A stretch of 64,000 nt of DNA from Candidatus Ruthturnera sp. Tsphm01 (GTDB lineage Bacteria > Pseudomonadota > Gammaproteobacteria > PS1 > Pseudothioglobaceae), in NCBI GenBank assembly GCA_030142985.1, contig CP125320.1:377639-441638 (forward strand), given 5' to 3'. The stretch's first letter is position 1, and each line of letters begins with the position of its first letter. Positions 18,799-30,500 of this stretch are shown here, piece after piece. A model generated the notes under the pieces. It saw only the letters and a program-made list of their open reading frames with translations, had not been told where the DNA came from and did not search any database. The position numbers and the translations under genes were made by a program.

Positions 18799-19390
18799 GA
18801 TTAATGAGTGTTTGGGCAAGCTTTTCAGCAATGGTATTTAAGGTATCGCTATTATTCGTTAAATCACAAAGTTGTGTTACTTTCAAACCTTGATATCCAC
18901 AAGGGTTAATTTGCATAAACGGAGACAAGTCCATATTCACATTAAGACTCAAACCATGATAAGTTCTTGATTGTTTAACCTTTAAACCTAGCGCTGCAAT
19001 TTTAGCTTCTTCTACATACACACCTGGCGCACCTAATTTTAGATGCGCTTTAATGGTGTAAGTTGTTAATAAATCAATAATTGAATTTTCAATGATTTTA
19101 ATTATTTTTTTAACCCCAATACCAAGGCGTTTAAGGTCGATTAAGCAATAAATAACCACTTGACCAGGACCATGATAAGTAATTTGTCCGCCACGATCAG
19201 TTTGAATAATGGGAATGTTACTGCTTGACAAAACGTGTTCTGGTTTACTAGAAATGCCTTGTGTAAACACAGGATTGTGTTCTACAATCCACAACTCATC
19301 TTGGGTATTTTTATTACGAGCATTGGTAAATATTTTCATCTGCTTCCAGATGTTTAAATAATCTTGACGCCCTAGATTGATAATACGCAT
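18776..19390 (-). CDS. lipB: Octanoyl-ACP:protein N-octanoyltransferase
   Basis: Transfers octanoyl from ACP to lipoyl-dependent enzymes ahead of LipA. The 204-residue protein (E. coli 213) has [12 protein letters not shown] at about 66-77, the catalytic Lys in [11 protein letters not shown] (K130) and the catalytic Cys in INPCGYQG (C164). It sits between ybeD and lipA, the classical order, with 6 bases to the ybeD stop and a 23-base overlap with lipA. Confidence 0.97.
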   Translation of the reverse strand: MRIINLGRQDYLNIWKQMKIFTNARNKNTQDELWIVEHNPVFTQGISSKPEHVLSSSNIPIIQTDRGGQITYHGPGQVVIYCLIDLKRLGIGVKKIIKIIENSIIDLLTTYTIKAHLKLGAPGVYVEEAKIAALGLKVKQSRTYHGLSLNVNMDLSPFMQINPCGYQGLKVTQLCDLTNNSDTLNTIAEKLAQTLINHVTRNRH

Positions 19391-19396
19391 AAGAAT

Positions 19397-19675
19397 TTAT
19401 AAAACATAAGAGACTAGATGACAGTTTTGTAAATCTTGATTAATGGCATCTAATTGAACTCTACTACTGGCGATAATACGAATGTTAAAAGACACATAAC
19501 TGCCTTTAGAGCTGTGCTTTTTTGTTATTTGATTGGGGTGTAATTTATCAGTGTGGCGCTCAATAATACTGCAAATCGTGCGTTGCAGTGCTTCGCAATC
19601 TCTACCAAGTATTTTAATAGGGTAATCGCAAGGAAAATTAAACAGCGCTTCTGAAGTGGGATTAGTGGCAGTCAT
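19397..19675 (-). CDS. ybeD: YbeD family protein (DUF493)
   Basis: A 92-residue protein (E. coli YbeD 87) with an ACT-like fold in the known structure; role not established. Visible family features are FPCDYPIKILGRD at about 14-26, a central helix, and SSKGSYVSFNIRI followed by a helix and a C-terminal strand. It lies directly upstream of lipB as in E. coli, which is the best support for the call. The 62 bases upstream are shared with the divergent MoxR operon. Confidence 0.9.
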   Translation of the reverse strand: MTATNPTSEALFNFPCDYPIKILGRDCEALQRTICSIIERHTDKLHPNQITKKHSSKGSYVSFNIRIIASSRVQLDAINQDLQNCHLVSYVL

Positions 19676-19737
19676 ATCAAGTAATTTTATCTTTTGTTAC
19701 TGTAAAATAGGGCTTGTTTTAATAATTTCAAGTATTT

Positions 19738-20778
19738 ATGCGCCCAGAACAAGTTAGTAAAATTCTTAATGAAGAGTTAATATCGGTTATGCAAGGTCAT
19801 CATACGCCTGTTATGTTATGGGGTGCGCCAGGAATTGGCAAGTCCCAAATCGTCTCCCAAGTGGCAACCAGAAACAATGTTAATATCATTGATATTCGCT
19901 TATCACAAATGGAACCTAGTGATCTTCGTGGCATACCGTTTAAAAATGGAGATTTGGTTGACTGGTCAGTGCCTTCATTATTGCCCAATTCAAAGCGTCA
20001 TGGCGAGCAAGGTATTTTGTTTCTCGATGAAATTACCTCAGCACCACCAACCGTATCAGCAGCAGCTTACCAACTCATTCTTGACCGTCGCTTAGGTGAT
20101 TATATTGTGCCTGAGGGTTGGGTGATATTTGCTGCAGGCAATCGCCAAGGTGATCGAGGTGTTACTTATTCTATGCCCGCACCTTTGGCAAATCGCTTTT
20201 CGCATTTTGAGCTTGATGTTAACTTAGATGATTGGGTAGCGTGGGCATATAAAAACAACATTGATGAGCGTATTATTGGCTTTTTGCGTTACCGCCCTGA
20301 ACATTTATTTGAATTTGATGCCAAGCACAACCCAGTTGCCTTTCCCTCGCCAAGAACTTGGGAATTTGTACATCGGGCGTTGAATAAATTTGGTACCGAT
20401 TTGTATTTATTTAGACAAGCTGCTAGCGCTTGCGTTGGCGAGGTGGCGGGGGTTGAAATTACTACATTTGTTGAGCACATGGCTGATTTACCTGATCTTG
20501 ATGCTATTATTAATGGCGAAAGTGTCTCAATTCCCAAAGAGCTTGATTTGCAATATGCGATTTGTGCGGCACTAGCAGGTAGGGCAATCAGCGTTAAAGG
20601 CGCTGATCATGCTAAAAAAGTATGGGGCAATATTCTTAACTTTGCTAAAGACTTTCCACAAAAAGAATTAGGTGTTATGCTGGTATCAGATATGCAGCGT
20701 GGCATCGGTGGCGATATTTTTACCATCCCTGAATTTGCTAATTGGGCAAATAAAATTGCTGATGTTATGTTTGATTAG
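19738..20778 (+). CDS. MoxR-type AAA+ ATPase
   Basis: MoxR AAA+ proteins act as chaperones that, with a VWA-domain partner, help assemble metalloenzymes or complexes. The 346-residue protein has Walker A GAPGIGKS at 29-36 and Walker B ILFLDE at 93-98. The sensor-1 region AAGNRQGDRG and the Arg-finger segment PAPLANRF follow. It begins a four-gene operon whose last gene encodes a metallopeptidase/VWA-like protein, the expected partner. In denitrifiers the related NorQ/NorD pair matures nitric oxide reductase; no nor structural gene lies in this window. No strong Shine-Dalgarno is seen before the ATG. Confidence 0.93.
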   Translation: MRPEQVSKILNEELISVMQGHHTPVMLWGAPGIGKSQIVSQVATRNNVNIIDIRLSQMEPSDLRGIPFKNGDLVDWSVPSLLPNSKRHGEQGILFLDEITSAPPTVSAAAYQLILDRRLGDYIVPEGWVIFAAGNRQGDRGVTYSMPAPLANRFSHFELDVNLDDWVAWAYKNNIDERIIGFLRYRPEHLFEFDAKHNPVAFPSPRTWEFVHRALNKFGTDLYLFRQAASACVGEVAGVEITTFVEHMADLPDLDAIINGESVSIPKELDLQYAICAALAGRAISVKGADHAKKVWGNILNFAKDFPQKELGVMLVSDMQRGIGGDIFTIPEFANWANKIADVMFD

Positions 20779-20783
20779 AATTA

Positions 20784-21965
20784 ATGATTAACCTTAATCA
20801 AAATAACACCTATCCAATAATGCCATTTTTACGCTCAGGGTTTAGAGTGTTTTTTATGGCAGCAGGCTTGGCTAGTGTTGTTTCAATGCTGTTGTGGGGT
20901 GTTTTTTTTCACACGTCAATATTGACTAGTCACATTAATAGTACTATTTGGCATGCGCATGAGATGATTTTTGCCTATACAATGGCGGTTATTGTGGGGT
21001 TTTTACTAACCGCTGTTAAAAACTGGACAGGTATGCAAACCTTATGTGGAAAGCCTTTATTAGCACTTTTCTTGTTATGGGTTTTGGCTAGATTTCTACC
21101 TTTTATCCCTAATAAATATCTAATCTTTCAGGCAATTATTGATGTGAGTTTTTTACTACTCGCCTTTGTTGCAATAACTTATCCCATTGTTAAAACCAAA
21201 CAATGGCAGCACATTAGTATTGTTGCTAAATTATTGCTAATGACAATAGCACACAGCTTGTTTTATCTAGGCTTATTGGGCATTGTTGAGCAGGGTGCGA
21301 CTTGGGGTTTGTATTTGGGTTTTTACTTGGTATTGAGTCTTATTCTTATGATGACAAGAAGACTAATTCCTTTTTTTATTGAACGTGGATTGGGGTTTGA
21401 TTATGAGTTAAAAAATTCTAAATTCCTAGATTTATCAAGCCTGATTTTATTGGTGATATTTATACCCATTGAAGTATTTTTTAACACGCCTATTAGTGCT
21501 GTTCTTGCTTTGGTTTTACTGCTTATTCATAGTATCAGACTGATGCGTTGGTATCACGCTAAAATTTGGACAAAATCCCTATTGTGGGGGCTTTATGTGG
21601 CTTACGTATTTTTGATATTAGGCTTTGGTTTTAAGGGCTTATCTCATTTTATAACCTTGCCACCTAATTTAGATATTCATAGTTTTGCTTTTGGCATGGG
21701 TTTAATCACCATTGGCATGATGAGTCGGGTAAGCTTAGGCCATACGGGTAATGATGTTTTTAACCCACCTAAAAAACTCAATTTAATTTTTATATTATTG
21801 TCATTGTCCTTTGTATTTAGAGTTATTTTCCCAGTATTAAATATGACCTATTATCATGAATGGATTTTGATAGCACAAGCCTTATGGATTAGTGCTTTTA
21901 TGGGGTTTTTACTTATTTATACGCCACTATTTTTTAAACCCAGAACTGATGGTCAGTTTGGATAA
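20784..21965 (+). CDS. NnrS family membrane protein
   Basis: NnrS proteins are polytopic inner-membrane, heme- and copper-containing proteins tied to nitric-oxide metabolism or NO stress. The 393-residue product has about 12 hydrophobic helices and the family signature WHAHEMIFAYTMAVIVGF at about 56-73, followed by LLTAVKNWTG. The second-half block ITIGMMSRVSLGHTG contains further conserved His and Arg. It starts 5 bases after the MoxR-type gene. The one-base stop/start overlap with the hemerythrin-like gene (TAATG) argues for a single transcript. Confidence 0.93.
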   Translation: MINLNQNNTYPIMPFLRSGFRVFFMAAGLASVVSMLLWGVFFHTSILTSHINSTIWHAHEMIFAYTMAVIVGFLLTAVKNWTGMQTLCGKPLLALFLLWVLARFLPFIPNKYLIFQAIIDVSFLLLAFVAITYPIVKTKQWQHISIVAKLLLMTIAHSLFYLGLLGIVEQGATWGLYLGFYLVLSLILMMTRRLIPFFIERGLGFDYELKNSKFLDLSSLILLVIFIPIEVFFNTPISAVLALVLLLIHSIRLMRWYHAKIWTKSLLWGLYVAYVFLILGFGFKGLSHFITLPPNLDIHSFAFGMGLITIGMMSRVSLGHTGNDVFNPPKKLNLIFILLSLSFVFRVIFPVLNMTYYHEWILIAQALWISAFMGFLLIYTPLFFKPRTDGQFG

Positions 21966-22408
21966 TGAAAATAGCTGATGAATTTTTAATCTTGACTAAA
22001 GAACATCACGTATCACTATCGTTAGCAAATAAGTGCGTTAACACGGCAAAATCAAACAATGCCTCTAATATTAAAGATTTGTGTTTACAGATATCAAAAA
22101 CATTTAAATCTACTTTTTCTGAGCATTTTGAAACAGAAGAACTGACAATTTTCATGCCTTTAAAACATAAATTAGACTCGCTTTTAAAATTATGCAACCA
22201 GTTGATTGATGAGTATCAACAGTTGTACCAATTGGCCCAAGATTTACCCAATCATCCAGAATACTTATTAACCTTTGGCAGATTGTTAAAGTCTCATTCT
22301 CGATTAGAAGATAGGCAGCTATTCCCAAAGATTGATTTATTATCAGATAGTAAAAAACTTGCTATTATTAAATCAAGTTTATGTTATACACCCATGCTTA
22401 AAATATGA
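21965..22408 (+). CDS. Hemerythrin-like HHE cation-binding protein
   Basis: A 147-residue helical protein with a diiron-type ligand pattern: EHH at 13-15, HFETEE with H54 and E58, and HSRLEDRQLFP with H111 and E115. Such small HHE proteins bind non-heme iron and have been linked to O2 or NO sensing and to repair of Fe-S clusters under nitrosative stress; which of these applies here cannot be told. It overlaps the NnrS gene by one base and the next gene by 4 bases, so it is translationally coupled in the operon. Confidence 0.82.
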   Translation: MKIADEFLILTKEHHVSLSLANKCVNTAKSNNASNIKDLCLQISKTFKSTFSEHFETEELTIFMPLKHKLDSLLKLCNQLIDEYQQLYQLAQDLPNHPEYLLTFGRLLKSHSRLEDRQLFPKIDLLSDSKKLAIIKSSLCYTPMLKI

Positions 22409-23736
22409 GTAAATCAGACTATCAATTTTGGCAAAATAGCAACATCAAACTCGAGCCACAGGTAAAGGTTATTGGTGAAGATGTTGTGATTGAAAATAAC
22501 ATTAACAAGATTGATTTACAAGCAGTTGAGGCAAAGCTAACTAAAGCACGTACACAACTTATTCTTGACAAGCCTTTTCTGGGTAATTTAGTACTTCGAC
22601 TACCACTTAAAGCCGCTGGTTCTTGGTGTAGGACTAGTGCAACTGATGCTAAAAGTTTTTATTATAATCCAAGTTTTATTGACCAGCTTAATAACCATCA
22701 AGTTAAGTTTGTTCTTATTCATGAGGCTCTGCATTGTGCATTAACGCATTTTTCTCGTCGCGGCAACCGGCTTAAACATAAATGGGATTTGGCTTGTGAT
22801 TTTGCCATTAATCCACTTTTGGTAAAAGAAGGGTTTCATCCGCCACTTGATTTGCCTATTTTCCATAAATATCAAGGCATGATTGCAGAAGAAATCTACC
22901 CAATGATTGATGATAGTGTTGATAACGAACCTATGGACCAGCATTTATATGACAACAATCCAAAGGATGATGTAAGTGAGTCTGATGGTGGATTGCGTGA
23001 AGATGATCTACAAAAAAAACCAACAAAAGACAACGACAAAGATAATCACCAGAACAATACAAATTCTTCCAGTTTGGCAGATAAACCTAACCCTTTAACA
23101 CCTGATGAAATTCAACAATTAAGTGCTAAATGGCAAAAAAATCTTGCCTCTAGTGCGCAACTTGCACAACAAGCGGGAAAATTAGACGGTGAATTTGTTA
23201 AATTAATTGATTTTTTCTTGCAGCCTCAATTTTCTTGGCAATCTTTGTTGTCACAATATATGGTTAGTTTTGCACGTGATGATTTCTCCTATACTATACC
23301 GTCACGTCGTAGTGGCAATGCAATATTACCATCACTTAGATCTAGCCAAATCGATATCACTGTTGCCATTGACACTTCTGGTTCAATCTCTCAAAATGAA
23401 ATTGATGAGTTTGTGGCAGAAATTAATGCCATTAAAAGCAACATACGTGCCTCAATTACATTAATTGCTTGTGATGAAAAAGTTAGTAAAGAACTGATAT
23501 GGCGTTTTGAAGCTTGGGAAGAGCTAACATTTCCAGCATCATTAGGTGGCGGTAAAGGCACTAACTTTAACCCTGTGTTTGATTATGTTAATGCGCAAGA
23601 TACTACCTCCAGTGTGTTGATTTACTTTACTGACGCTAAAGGAAAATTCCCAGGGTTTAAACCAAGCTATGCAGTGATGTGGCTTGTTAAGGGCAGGGGA
23701 AATGTACCATGGGGTCATCGCATTCAATTAAACTAA
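22405..23736 (+). CDS. Putative metallopeptidase / VWA-like domain protein (DUF2201 type)
   Basis: A 443-residue cytoplasmic protein with two recognisable parts. The N-terminal part has HEALHCALTH (HExxH at 106-110), then RGNRLKHKWDLACDFAIN, the putative metallopeptidase domain of this family. After an acidic, low-complexity linker (about 165-235) comes a VWA-like domain with the metal-ion site DTSGS at 323-327. Proteins of this type are usually encoded next to a MoxR-like ATPase, as here. Substrate is unknown; peptidase activity is inferred only from the motif. Start overlaps the previous gene as ATGA. A solitary IS-like end begins 3 bases after the stop. Confidence 0.88.
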   Translation: MSKSDYQFWQNSNIKLEPQVKVIGEDVVIENNINKIDLQAVEAKLTKARTQLILDKPFLGNLVLRLPLKAAGSWCRTSATDAKSFYYNPSFIDQLNNHQVKFVLIHEALHCALTHFSRRGNRLKHKWDLACDFAINPLLVKEGFHPPLDLPIFHKYQGMIAEEIYPMIDDSVDNEPMDQHLYDNNPKDDVSESDGGLREDDLQKKPTKDNDKDNHQNNTNSSSLADKPNPLTPDEIQQLSAKWQKNLASSAQLAQQAGKLDGEFVKLIDFFLQPQFSWQSLLSQYMVSFARDDFSYTIPSRRSGNAILPSLRSSQIDITVAIDTSGSISQNEIDEFVAEINAIKSNIRASITLIACDEKVSKELIWRFEAWEELTFPASLGGGKGTNFNPVFDYVNAQDTTSSVLIYFTDAKGKFPGFKPSYAVMWLVKGRGNVPWGHRIQLN

Positions 23737-23738
23737 TA

Positions 23739-23753
23739 GAGACCTTTGCATAA
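23739..23753 (+). repeat. Solitary IS-like terminal repeat
   Basis: GAGACCTTTGCATAA here is identical to 86-100 and differs by one base from the inferred IS end reading 115 to 101 on the minus strand. No transposase follows in the 230 bases to the next gene, so this is probably a leftover end or a miniature derivative. Confidence 0.5.
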
Positions 23754-23884
23754 ATAACTCTATAAACTTATCGAATGACCTATGTTAATTTTGGTAGATA
23801 AGCCAAAGTTAATCAAATAGTTGGTTTTGCACTTATAGGTTAAATTCGCCAAGTTTATTCTGTTTAAATACGATATAGTATTCC

Positions 23885-23913
23885 TTGTTTTTTATAAGGA
23901 AACTGCTTATAAT
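23885..23913 (+). promoter_or_regulatory. Candidate sigma-70 promoter of the giant adhesin gene
   Basis: TTGTTT at 23885-23890 and a perfect TATAAT at 23908-23913 are separated by 17 bases; transcription would begin near 23920, about 63 bases before the ATG. TTCCTT (23881-23886) and AAGGAA (23896-23901) form an inverted repeat overlapping the -35, a possible operator. The start at 23983 has GGAA at 23974-23977, five bases upstream. Confidence 0.5.
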
Positions 23914-23982
23914 CAACACACTCAATCATAAATGAATTGTTTACAATTAACTACTAAATTATCAAAATAAATTGGAAAAAAC

Positions 23983-24534
23983 ATGAAAGCCAATAACGCA
24001 CAAACACCTACACAATTAAAAGCATTACAAGCCAAGGCGCAAGTTCTTTCTCAAACTTTAAACAAAGAAGTTATTGTTGTCACTAAAGGTGAACAACACG
24101 TTAAAGTTAAGCCAGGTTATGCCTACGAACTAAGCATCAAAGATGGTGAAATTTTAATTAAAGATTTTGATTTAATTGCTAAAAAAGTAGGTGAAGATTT
24201 AGAAGTGTTACTACCTAATGACACTAGTGTTGTGTTTGATGGATATTTTGAAGTGTGTGCAAGTGATTTATCTTGTTTAGTGTCTTTACCAAGTGAAGGT
24301 GGTATGTATCATGTGCTAGAAGGTAACTTTGTAGTTCTGGCTGACGGTTCGGAAATCGTTCATTTTTATGGCGATGAAACTGCACTATTAGCTATCTCTA
24401 ACAATCAACCTATGCTTTTTTCTGAAAGTTTTAGCGAGGTTTATCTCTCTGGAGGTTTTTCACCATTGACATTAATAAGCGGTTTGTCAATAGCAGCGTT
24501 GACAGGTTCAGGAGGTTCTGCTACAACCATATAT
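23983..24534 (+). other. N-terminal Bap/Lap-like module of the giant adhesin
   Basis: About 184 residues, not repeated elsewhere. Lys-rich helix at 10-40, then a beta-rich segment with [20 protein letters not shown] at about 71-90, the pattern of Bap/BapA prefix domains. C92 and C98 lie in CASDLSC. A hydrophobic, Gly-rich stretch at about 162-179 ([18 protein letters not shown]) precedes the first Ig-like domain. In LapA-type adhesins this end is held in the outer-membrane channel; A171-A172 is a di-alanine, but it is not in the LapG consensus TAAG context, so proteolytic release is only a possibility. Confidence 0.6.
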
Positions 24535-27500
24535 TTAAGCGTTGATAGTTTAATAACTAATGACCTAACCCCAACTATAACAGGTACAGCCACACTAACT
24601 AATGGTGAAACTTTAAGCGTAAGTGTTAATGGCGCAAGCTATAACAATGTGCAGGTGATAAACAATGTTTGGTCAATTGACACAGGAGCAAAAACACCTT
24701 CATTAGGAACATTAGGAGCTTTTGTAGATGGACAAAGTTATGACATTGTTGCAACCGTAACAGACGCAGCTGGCAATAGCATAAGCGATAACTCAAACAA
24801 TGAGTTGACTATTGATACTACAGCCCCAGGCGCTCCAACCATCAACACAGTATCAAATGATAACCTTATCAATGCAGCTGAGAACGCAGCAGGTTTTGAT
24901 CTAACTGGTACAGGTGAAGCTGGCAGTACTATTATTGTTTCAGGATTTGAAGCTGGTGTGGCTGACAAAACAACAAGCGTTGCTGAAGATGGCACTTGGT
25001 CAATTGCAATTGTTGATACAGATTTAGCTGATAATGGCTCAAATACTTTAACAGCAACACAAACAGACTCAGTAGGCAACACAAGCCCTGCTGCAACTAG
25101 AACAATCACCACAGATTTAATTGCACCAACAACCCCAAGCGTTGATAGTCTAACAACTAATGACCTAACCCCAACTATAACAGGTACAGCCACACTAACT
25201 AATGGTGAAACTTTAAGCGTAAGTGTTAATGGCGCAAGCTATAATAATGTGCAGGTGATAAACAATGTTTGGTCAATTGACACAGGAGCAAAAACACCTT
25301 CATCAGGAACATTAGGAGCTTTTGTAGATGGACAAAGTTATGACATTGTTGCAACCGTAACAGACGCAGCTGGCAATAGCATAAGCGATAACTCAAACAA
25401 TGAGTTGACTATTGATACTACAGCCCCAGGCGCTCCAACCATCAACACAGTATCAAATGATAACCTTATCAATGCAGCTGAGAACGCAGCAGGTTTTAAT
25501 CTAACTGGTACAGGTGAAGTTGGTAGTACTATTATTGTTTCAGGATTTGAAACTGGTGTGGCTGACAAAACAACAAGCGTTGCTGTAGATGGCACTTGGT
25601 CAATTGCAATTGTTGATGCAGATTTGGCTGATAATGGCTCAAATACTTTAAAAGCAACACAAACAGACTCAGTAGGCAACACAAGCCCTGCTGCAACTAG
25701 AACAATCACCACAGATTTAATTGCACCAACAACCCCAAGCGTTGATAGTCTAACAACTAATGATTTAACCCCAACTATAACAGGTACAGCCACACTAACT
25801 AATGGTGAAACCTTAAGCGTAAGTGTTAATGGTGCAATCTATGACAATGTAGAGGTGATAGGCAATGCTTGGTCAATTGACACAGAAACAAAAACACCTT
25901 CATCAGGAGTATTGGGAGCATTTGTAGATGGACAAAGCTATGATATTGTTGCAACCGTAACAGACGTAGCTGGCAATAGTGCAAGCGATAACTCAATCAA
26001 TGAGTTGACTATTGATAATACAGCCTCAAACGCTCCAACCATTGACTCAGTCTCAAATGATGACCTTATCAATGCAGCTGAGAACGCAGCAGGTTTTAAT
26101 CTAACTGGTACAGGTGAAGTTGGTAGTACTATTATTGTTTCAGGATTTGAAACTGGTGTGGCTGACAAAACAACAAGCGTTGCTGTAGATGGCACTTGGT
26201 CAATTGCAATTGTTGATGCAGATTTGGCTGATAATGGCTCAAATACTTTAACAGCAACACAAACAGACTCAGTAGGCAACACAAGCCCTGCTGCAACTAG
26301 AACAATCACCATAGATTTAATTGCACCAACAACCCCAAGCGTTGATAGTCTAACAACTAATGATTTAACCCCAACTATAACAGGTACAGCCACACTAACT
26401 AATGGTGAAACCTTAAGCGTAAGTGTTAATGGTGCAATCTATGACAATGTAGAGGTGATAGGCAATGCTTGGTCAATTGACACAGAAACAAAAACACCTT
26501 CATCAGGAGTATTGGGAGCATTTGTAGATGGACAAAGCTATGATATTGTTGCAACCGTAACAGACGTAGCTGGCAATAGTGCAAGCGATAACTCAATCAA
26601 TGAGTTGACTATTGATAATACAGCCTCAAACGCTCCAACCATTGACTCAGTCTCAAATGATGACCTTATCAATGCAGCTGAGAACGCAGCAGGTTTTAAT
26701 CTAACTGGTACAGGTGAAGTTGGTAGTACTATTATTGTTTCAGGATTTGAAACTGGTGTGGCTGACAAAACAACAAGCGTTGCTGTAGATGGCACTTGGT
26801 CAATTGCAATTGTTGATGCAGATTTGGCTGATAATGGCTCAAATACTTTAACAGCAACACAAACAGACTCAGTAGGCAACACAAGCCCTGCTGCAACTAG
26901 AACAATCACCATAGATTTAATTGCACCAACAACCCCAAGCGTTGATAGTCTAACAACTAATGATTTAACCCCAACTATAACAGGTACAGCCACACTAACT
27001 AATGGTGAAACCTTAAGCGTAAGTGTTAATGGTGCAATCTATGACAATGTAGAGGTGATAGGCAATGCTTGGTCAATTGACACAGAAACAAAAACACCTT
27101 CATCAGGAGTATTGGGAGCATTTGTAGATGGACAAAGCTATGATATTGTTGCAACCGTAACAGACGTAGCTGGCAATAGTGCAAGCGATAACTCAATCAA
27201 TGAGTTGACTATTGATAATACAGCCTCAAACGCTCCAACCATTGACTCAGTCTCAAATGATGACCTTATCAATGCAGCTGAGAACGCAGCAGGTTTTAAT
27301 CTAACTGGTACAGGTGAAGTTGGTAGTACTATTATTGTTTCAGGATTTGAAACTGGTGTGGCTGACAAAACAACAAGCGTTGCTGTAGATGGCACTTGGT
27401 CAATTGCAATTGTTGATGCAGATTTGGCTGATAATGGCTCAAATACTTTAACAGCAACACAAACAGACTCAGTAGGCAACACAAGCCCTGCTGCAACTAG

Positions 27501-30500
27501 AACAATCACCATAGATTTAATTGCACCAACAACCCCAAGCGTTGATAGTCTAACAACTAATGATTTAACCCCAACTATAACAGGTACAGCCACACTAACT
27601 AATGGTGAAACCTTAAGCGTAAGTGTTAATGGTGCAATCTATGACAATGTAGAGGTGATAGGCAATGCTTGGTCAATTGACACAGAAACAAAAACACCTT
27701 CATCAGGAGTATTGGGAGCATTTGTAGATGGACAAAGCTATGATATTGTTGCAACCGTAACAGACGTAGCTGGCAATAGTGTAAGCGATAACTCAATCAA
27801 TGAGTTGACTATTGATAATACAGCCTCAAACGCTCCAACCATTGACTCAGTCTCAAATGATGACCTTATCAATGCAGCTGAGAACGCAGCAGGTTTTAAT
27901 CTAACTGGTACAGGTGAAGTTGGTAGTACTATTATTGTTTCAGGATTTGAAACTGGTGTGGCTGACAAAACAACAAGCGTTGCTGTAGATGGCACTTGGT
28001 CAATTGCAATTGTTGATGCAGATTTGGCTGATAATGGCTCAAATACTTTAACAGCAACACAAACAGACTCAGTAGGCAACACAAGCCCTGCTGCAACTAG
28101 AACAATCACCATAGATTTAATTGCACCAACAACCCCAAGCGTTGATAGTCTAACAACTAATGATTTAACCCCAACTATAACAGGTACAGCCACACTAACT
28201 AATGGTGAAACCTTAAGCGTAAGTGTTAATGGTGCAATCTATGACAATGTAGAGGTGATAGGCAATGCTTGGTCAATTGACACAGAAACAAAAACACCTT
28301 CATCAGGAGTATTGGGAGCATTTGTAGATGGACAAAGCTATGATATTGTTGCAACCGTAACAGACGTAGCTGGCAATAGTGCAAGCGATAACTCAATCAA
28401 TGAGTTGACTATTGATAATACAGCCTCAAACGCTCCAACCATTGACTCAGTCTCAAATGATGACCTTATCAATGCAGCTGAGAACGCAGCAGGTTTTAAT
28501 CTAACTGGTACAGGTGAAGTTGGTAGTACTATTATTGTTTCAGGATTTGAAACTGGTGTGGCTGACAAAACAACAAGCGTTGCTGTAGATGGCACTTGGT
28601 CAATTGCAATTGTTGATGCAGATTTGGCTGATAATGGCTCAAATACTTTAACAGCAACACAAACAGACTCAGTAGGCAACACAAGCCCTGCTGCAACTAG
28701 AACAATCACCATAGATTTAATTGCACCAACAACCCCAAGCGTTGATAGTCTAACAACTAATGATTTAACCCCAACTATAACAGGTACAGCCACACTAACT
28801 AATGGTGAAACCTTAAGCGTAAGTGTTAATGGTGCAATCTATGACAATGTAGAGGTGATAGGCAATGCTTGGTCAATTGACACAGAAACAAAAACACCTT
28901 CATCAGGAGTATTGGGAGCATTTGTAGATGGACAAAGCTATGATATTGTTGCAACCGTAACAGACGTAGCTGGCAATAGTGCAAGCGATAACTCAATCAA
29001 TGAGTTGACTATTGATAATACAGCCTCAAACGCTCCAACCATTGACTCAGTCTCAAATGATGACCTTATCAATGCAGCTGAGAACGCAGCAGGTTTTAAT
29101 CTAACTGGTACAGGTGAAGTTGGTAGTACTATTATTGTTTCAGGATTTGAAACTGGTGTGGCTGACAAAACAACAAGCGTTGCTGTAGATGGCACTTGGT
29201 CAATTGCAATTGTTGATGCAGATTTGGCTGATAATGGCTCAAATACTTTAACAGCAACACAAACAGACTCAGTAGGCAACACAAGCCCTGCTGCAACTAG
29301 AACAATCACCACAGATTTAATTGCACCAACAACCCCAAGCGTTGATAGTCTAACAACTAATGATTTAACCCCAACTATAACAGGTACAGCCACACTAACT
29401 AATGGTGAAACCTTAAGCGTAAGTGTTAATGGTGCAATCTATGACAATGTAGAGGTGATAGGCAATGCTTGGTCAATTGACACAGAAACAAAAACACCTT
29501 CATCAGGAGTATTGGGAGCATTTGTAGATGGACAAAGCTATGATATTGTTGCAACCGTAACAGACGTAGCTGGCAATAGTGCAAGCGATAACTCAATCAA
29601 TGAGTTGACTATTGATAATACAGCCTCAAACGCTCCAACCATTGACTCAGTCTCAAATGATGACCTTATCAATGCAGCTGAGAACGCAGCAGGTTTTAAT
29701 CTAACTGGTACAGGTGAAGTTGGTAGTACTATTATTGTTTCAGGATTTGAAACTGGTGTGGCTGACAAAACAACAAGCGTTGCTGTAGATGGCACTTGGT
29801 CAATTGCAATTGTTGATGCAGATTTGGCTGATAATGGCTCAAATACTTTAACAGCAACACAAACAGACTCAGTAGGCAACACAAGCCCTGCTGCAACTAG
29901 AACAATCACCATAGATTTAATTGCACCAACAACCCCAAGCGTTGATAGTCTAACAACTAATGATTTAACCCCAACTATAACAGGTACAGCCACACTAACT
30001 AATGGTGAAACCTTAAGCGTAAGTGTTAATGGTGCAATCTATGACAATGTAGAGGTGATAGGCAATGCTTGGTCAATTGACACAGAAACAAAAACACCTT
30101 CATCAGGAGCATTGGGAGCATTTGTAAATGGACAAAGCTATGATATTGTTGCAACCGTAACAGACGTAGCTGGCAATAGTGCAAGCGATAACTCAATCAA
30201 TGAGTTGACTATTGATAATCCAGCCTCAAACGCTCCAATCATTAACAAAGTATCAAATGATAACCTTATCAATGCAGAAGAGAACGCAGCAGGTTTTAAT
30301 CTAACTGGTACAGGTGAAGTTGGTAGTACTATTATTGTTTCAGGATTTGAAACTGGTGTGGCTGACAAAACAACAAGCGTTGCTGTAGATGGCACTTGGT
30401 CAATTGCAATTGTTGATGCAGATTTGGCTGATAATGGCTCAAATACTTTAACAGCAACACAAACAGACTCAGTAGGCAACACAAGCCCTGCTGCAACTAG

